NCBI GenBank assembly: GCA_026418955.1
Contig: JAOAAI010000244.1
Coordinates: 1-5,893 of the forward strand
Reading direction: 5' to 3'
From: Candidatus Goldiibacteriota bacterium
GTDB taxonomy: Bacteria; Oederibacteriota; PGYV01; DSYL01
DNA: 5,893 bases
The translations under genes and the position numbers were made by a program. This document shows positions 5,664 to 5,893 of the stretch, piece by piece (position 1 is the stretch's first letter; each line of letters begins with the position of its first letter). Under the pieces are notes generated by a model. The model had not been told where the DNA came from and searched no databases. It worked only from the letters and a program-made list of their open reading frames with translations.

Positions 5664-5668
5664 GAGGT
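5664..5668 (+). promoter_or_regulatory. Ribosome binding site for the TTG-started DUF4416 gene
   Basis: GAGGT (5664-5668), within AAAGAGGTT, lies 7 nt before the TTG at 5676. An in-frame TGA at 5658-5660 excludes any start further upstream. Confidence 0.6.
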
Positions 5669-5675
5669 TATAAAA

Positions 5676-5893
5676 TTGGGAGAGATAAAAAAGCCATTTC
5701 CCGAAAAATTAGTAATAGCGCTTATATATAAGGAAGAAGAGATATATGTAAAGGCAAAAGAAATGTTACAGGAAAAGTTTGATTCTGTTGATTTTGAATC
5801 TGAAAAATTAAGTTTCACATATACTGATTATTATAATAAAGAAATTGGAGATAATTTGATTCGTAGGTTTATAAGTTTTAAAGAATTACAGGA
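5676..5893 (+). CDS. DUF4416 family protein, N-terminal part (cut by window end)
   Basis: The first 72 codons of a gene that continues past the right edge. The peptide begins GEIKKPFPEKLVIALIYKEE, which fits the family pattern of a KP motif, then a hydrophobic strand and acidic residues. It continues with a helix (about residues 24-35), KFDSVDFESEKLSFTYTDYY (34-53) and then EIGDNLIRRFISFKEL. The F/D-YTDYY...E-G--L-RRF-SF signature is what I associate with DUF4416, a soluble family of unknown role found in several deep-branching bacteria. Full-length members run to roughly 180 residues, so over half is missing. The start is TTG at 5676, fixed by GAGGT at 7 nt and by an in-frame TGA just upstream; no ATG is available. 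It is separated from miaA by a terminator and 650 bp, so it should be transcribed separately. Confidence 0.8.
   Translation, partial: MGEIKKPFPEKLVIALIYKEEEIYVKAKEMLQEKFDSVDFESEKLSFTYTDYYNKEIGDNLIRRFISFKELQ

Noticed and set aside
5441..5731. A 96-codon open frame with a TTG start
   Set aside because: It overlaps the well-supported DUF4416 gene in another frame, lacks a ribosome binding site, and its hydrophobic content follows from T-richness. It is retained only as part of the possible decayed gene.
1..5893. CRISPR array, insertion sequence, tRNA or rRNA
   Set aside because: No regularly spaced repeats, transposase motifs, terminal repeats with target duplications, or cloverleaf-like segments were found on either strand by eye.

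Overview
The window is very AT-rich (about three quarters A+T by eye) and reads as an ordinary bacterial chromosome segment. Every convincing gene lies on the + strand. The bacterial signs are Shine-Dalgarno sites, sigma70-like promoters, a TTG start, a MiaA-type tRNA modifying enzyme and a 7TM histidine kinase. The mix of an Ogg2-type (archaeal/thermophile-style) 8-oxoguanine glycosylase with a DUF4416 protein suggests a deep-branching or uncultivated anaerobic bacterial lineage. That placement is an inference; the sequence does not name the taxon.

Layout, left to right. Positions 1-353 are almost empty, apart from a possible C-terminal stub of a gene entering from the left (2-79). A good extended -10 promoter (354-382) starts a leader of about 148 nt. 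The leader ends in a perfect 10-bp GC-rich hairpin with a C-rich loop and a U tract (457-521), directly before the Ogg2 DNA glycosylase/lyase gene (537-1190). Next comes an AT palindrome (1232-1261), then a TATAAT box and a short GUGA-capped leader hairpin that covers the ribosome binding site of a four-helix membrane protein (1320-1727). A strong extended -10 promoter (1810-1837), followed at once by a tandem 9-bp repeat, drives a 104-aa protein of unknown function (1877-2191). This is apparently co-transcribed with a 581-aa 7TM-PAS-HisKA-HATPase sensor kinase (2221-3966) that has no receiver domain or response regulator beside it. miaA follows (4106-5023) with its own likely extended -10 box and an intrinsic terminator (5075-5100). 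About 560 bp of T-rich DNA without a convincing gene comes next. The window ends inside a DUF4416-family gene with a TTG start (5676-5893, cut by the window edge).

The genes do not form one pathway. Two are housekeeping (8-oxoG repair, tRNA A37 prenylation). The middle pair, the unknown 104-aa protein plus the sensor kinase, is a plausible signalling unit. The least explained DNA is the structured, C-rich leader in front of the glycosylase gene: it could be an attenuator or a separate small RNA, and its opposite strand has G-quadruplex potential. No mobile element, CRISPR array, tRNA or rRNA was seen.
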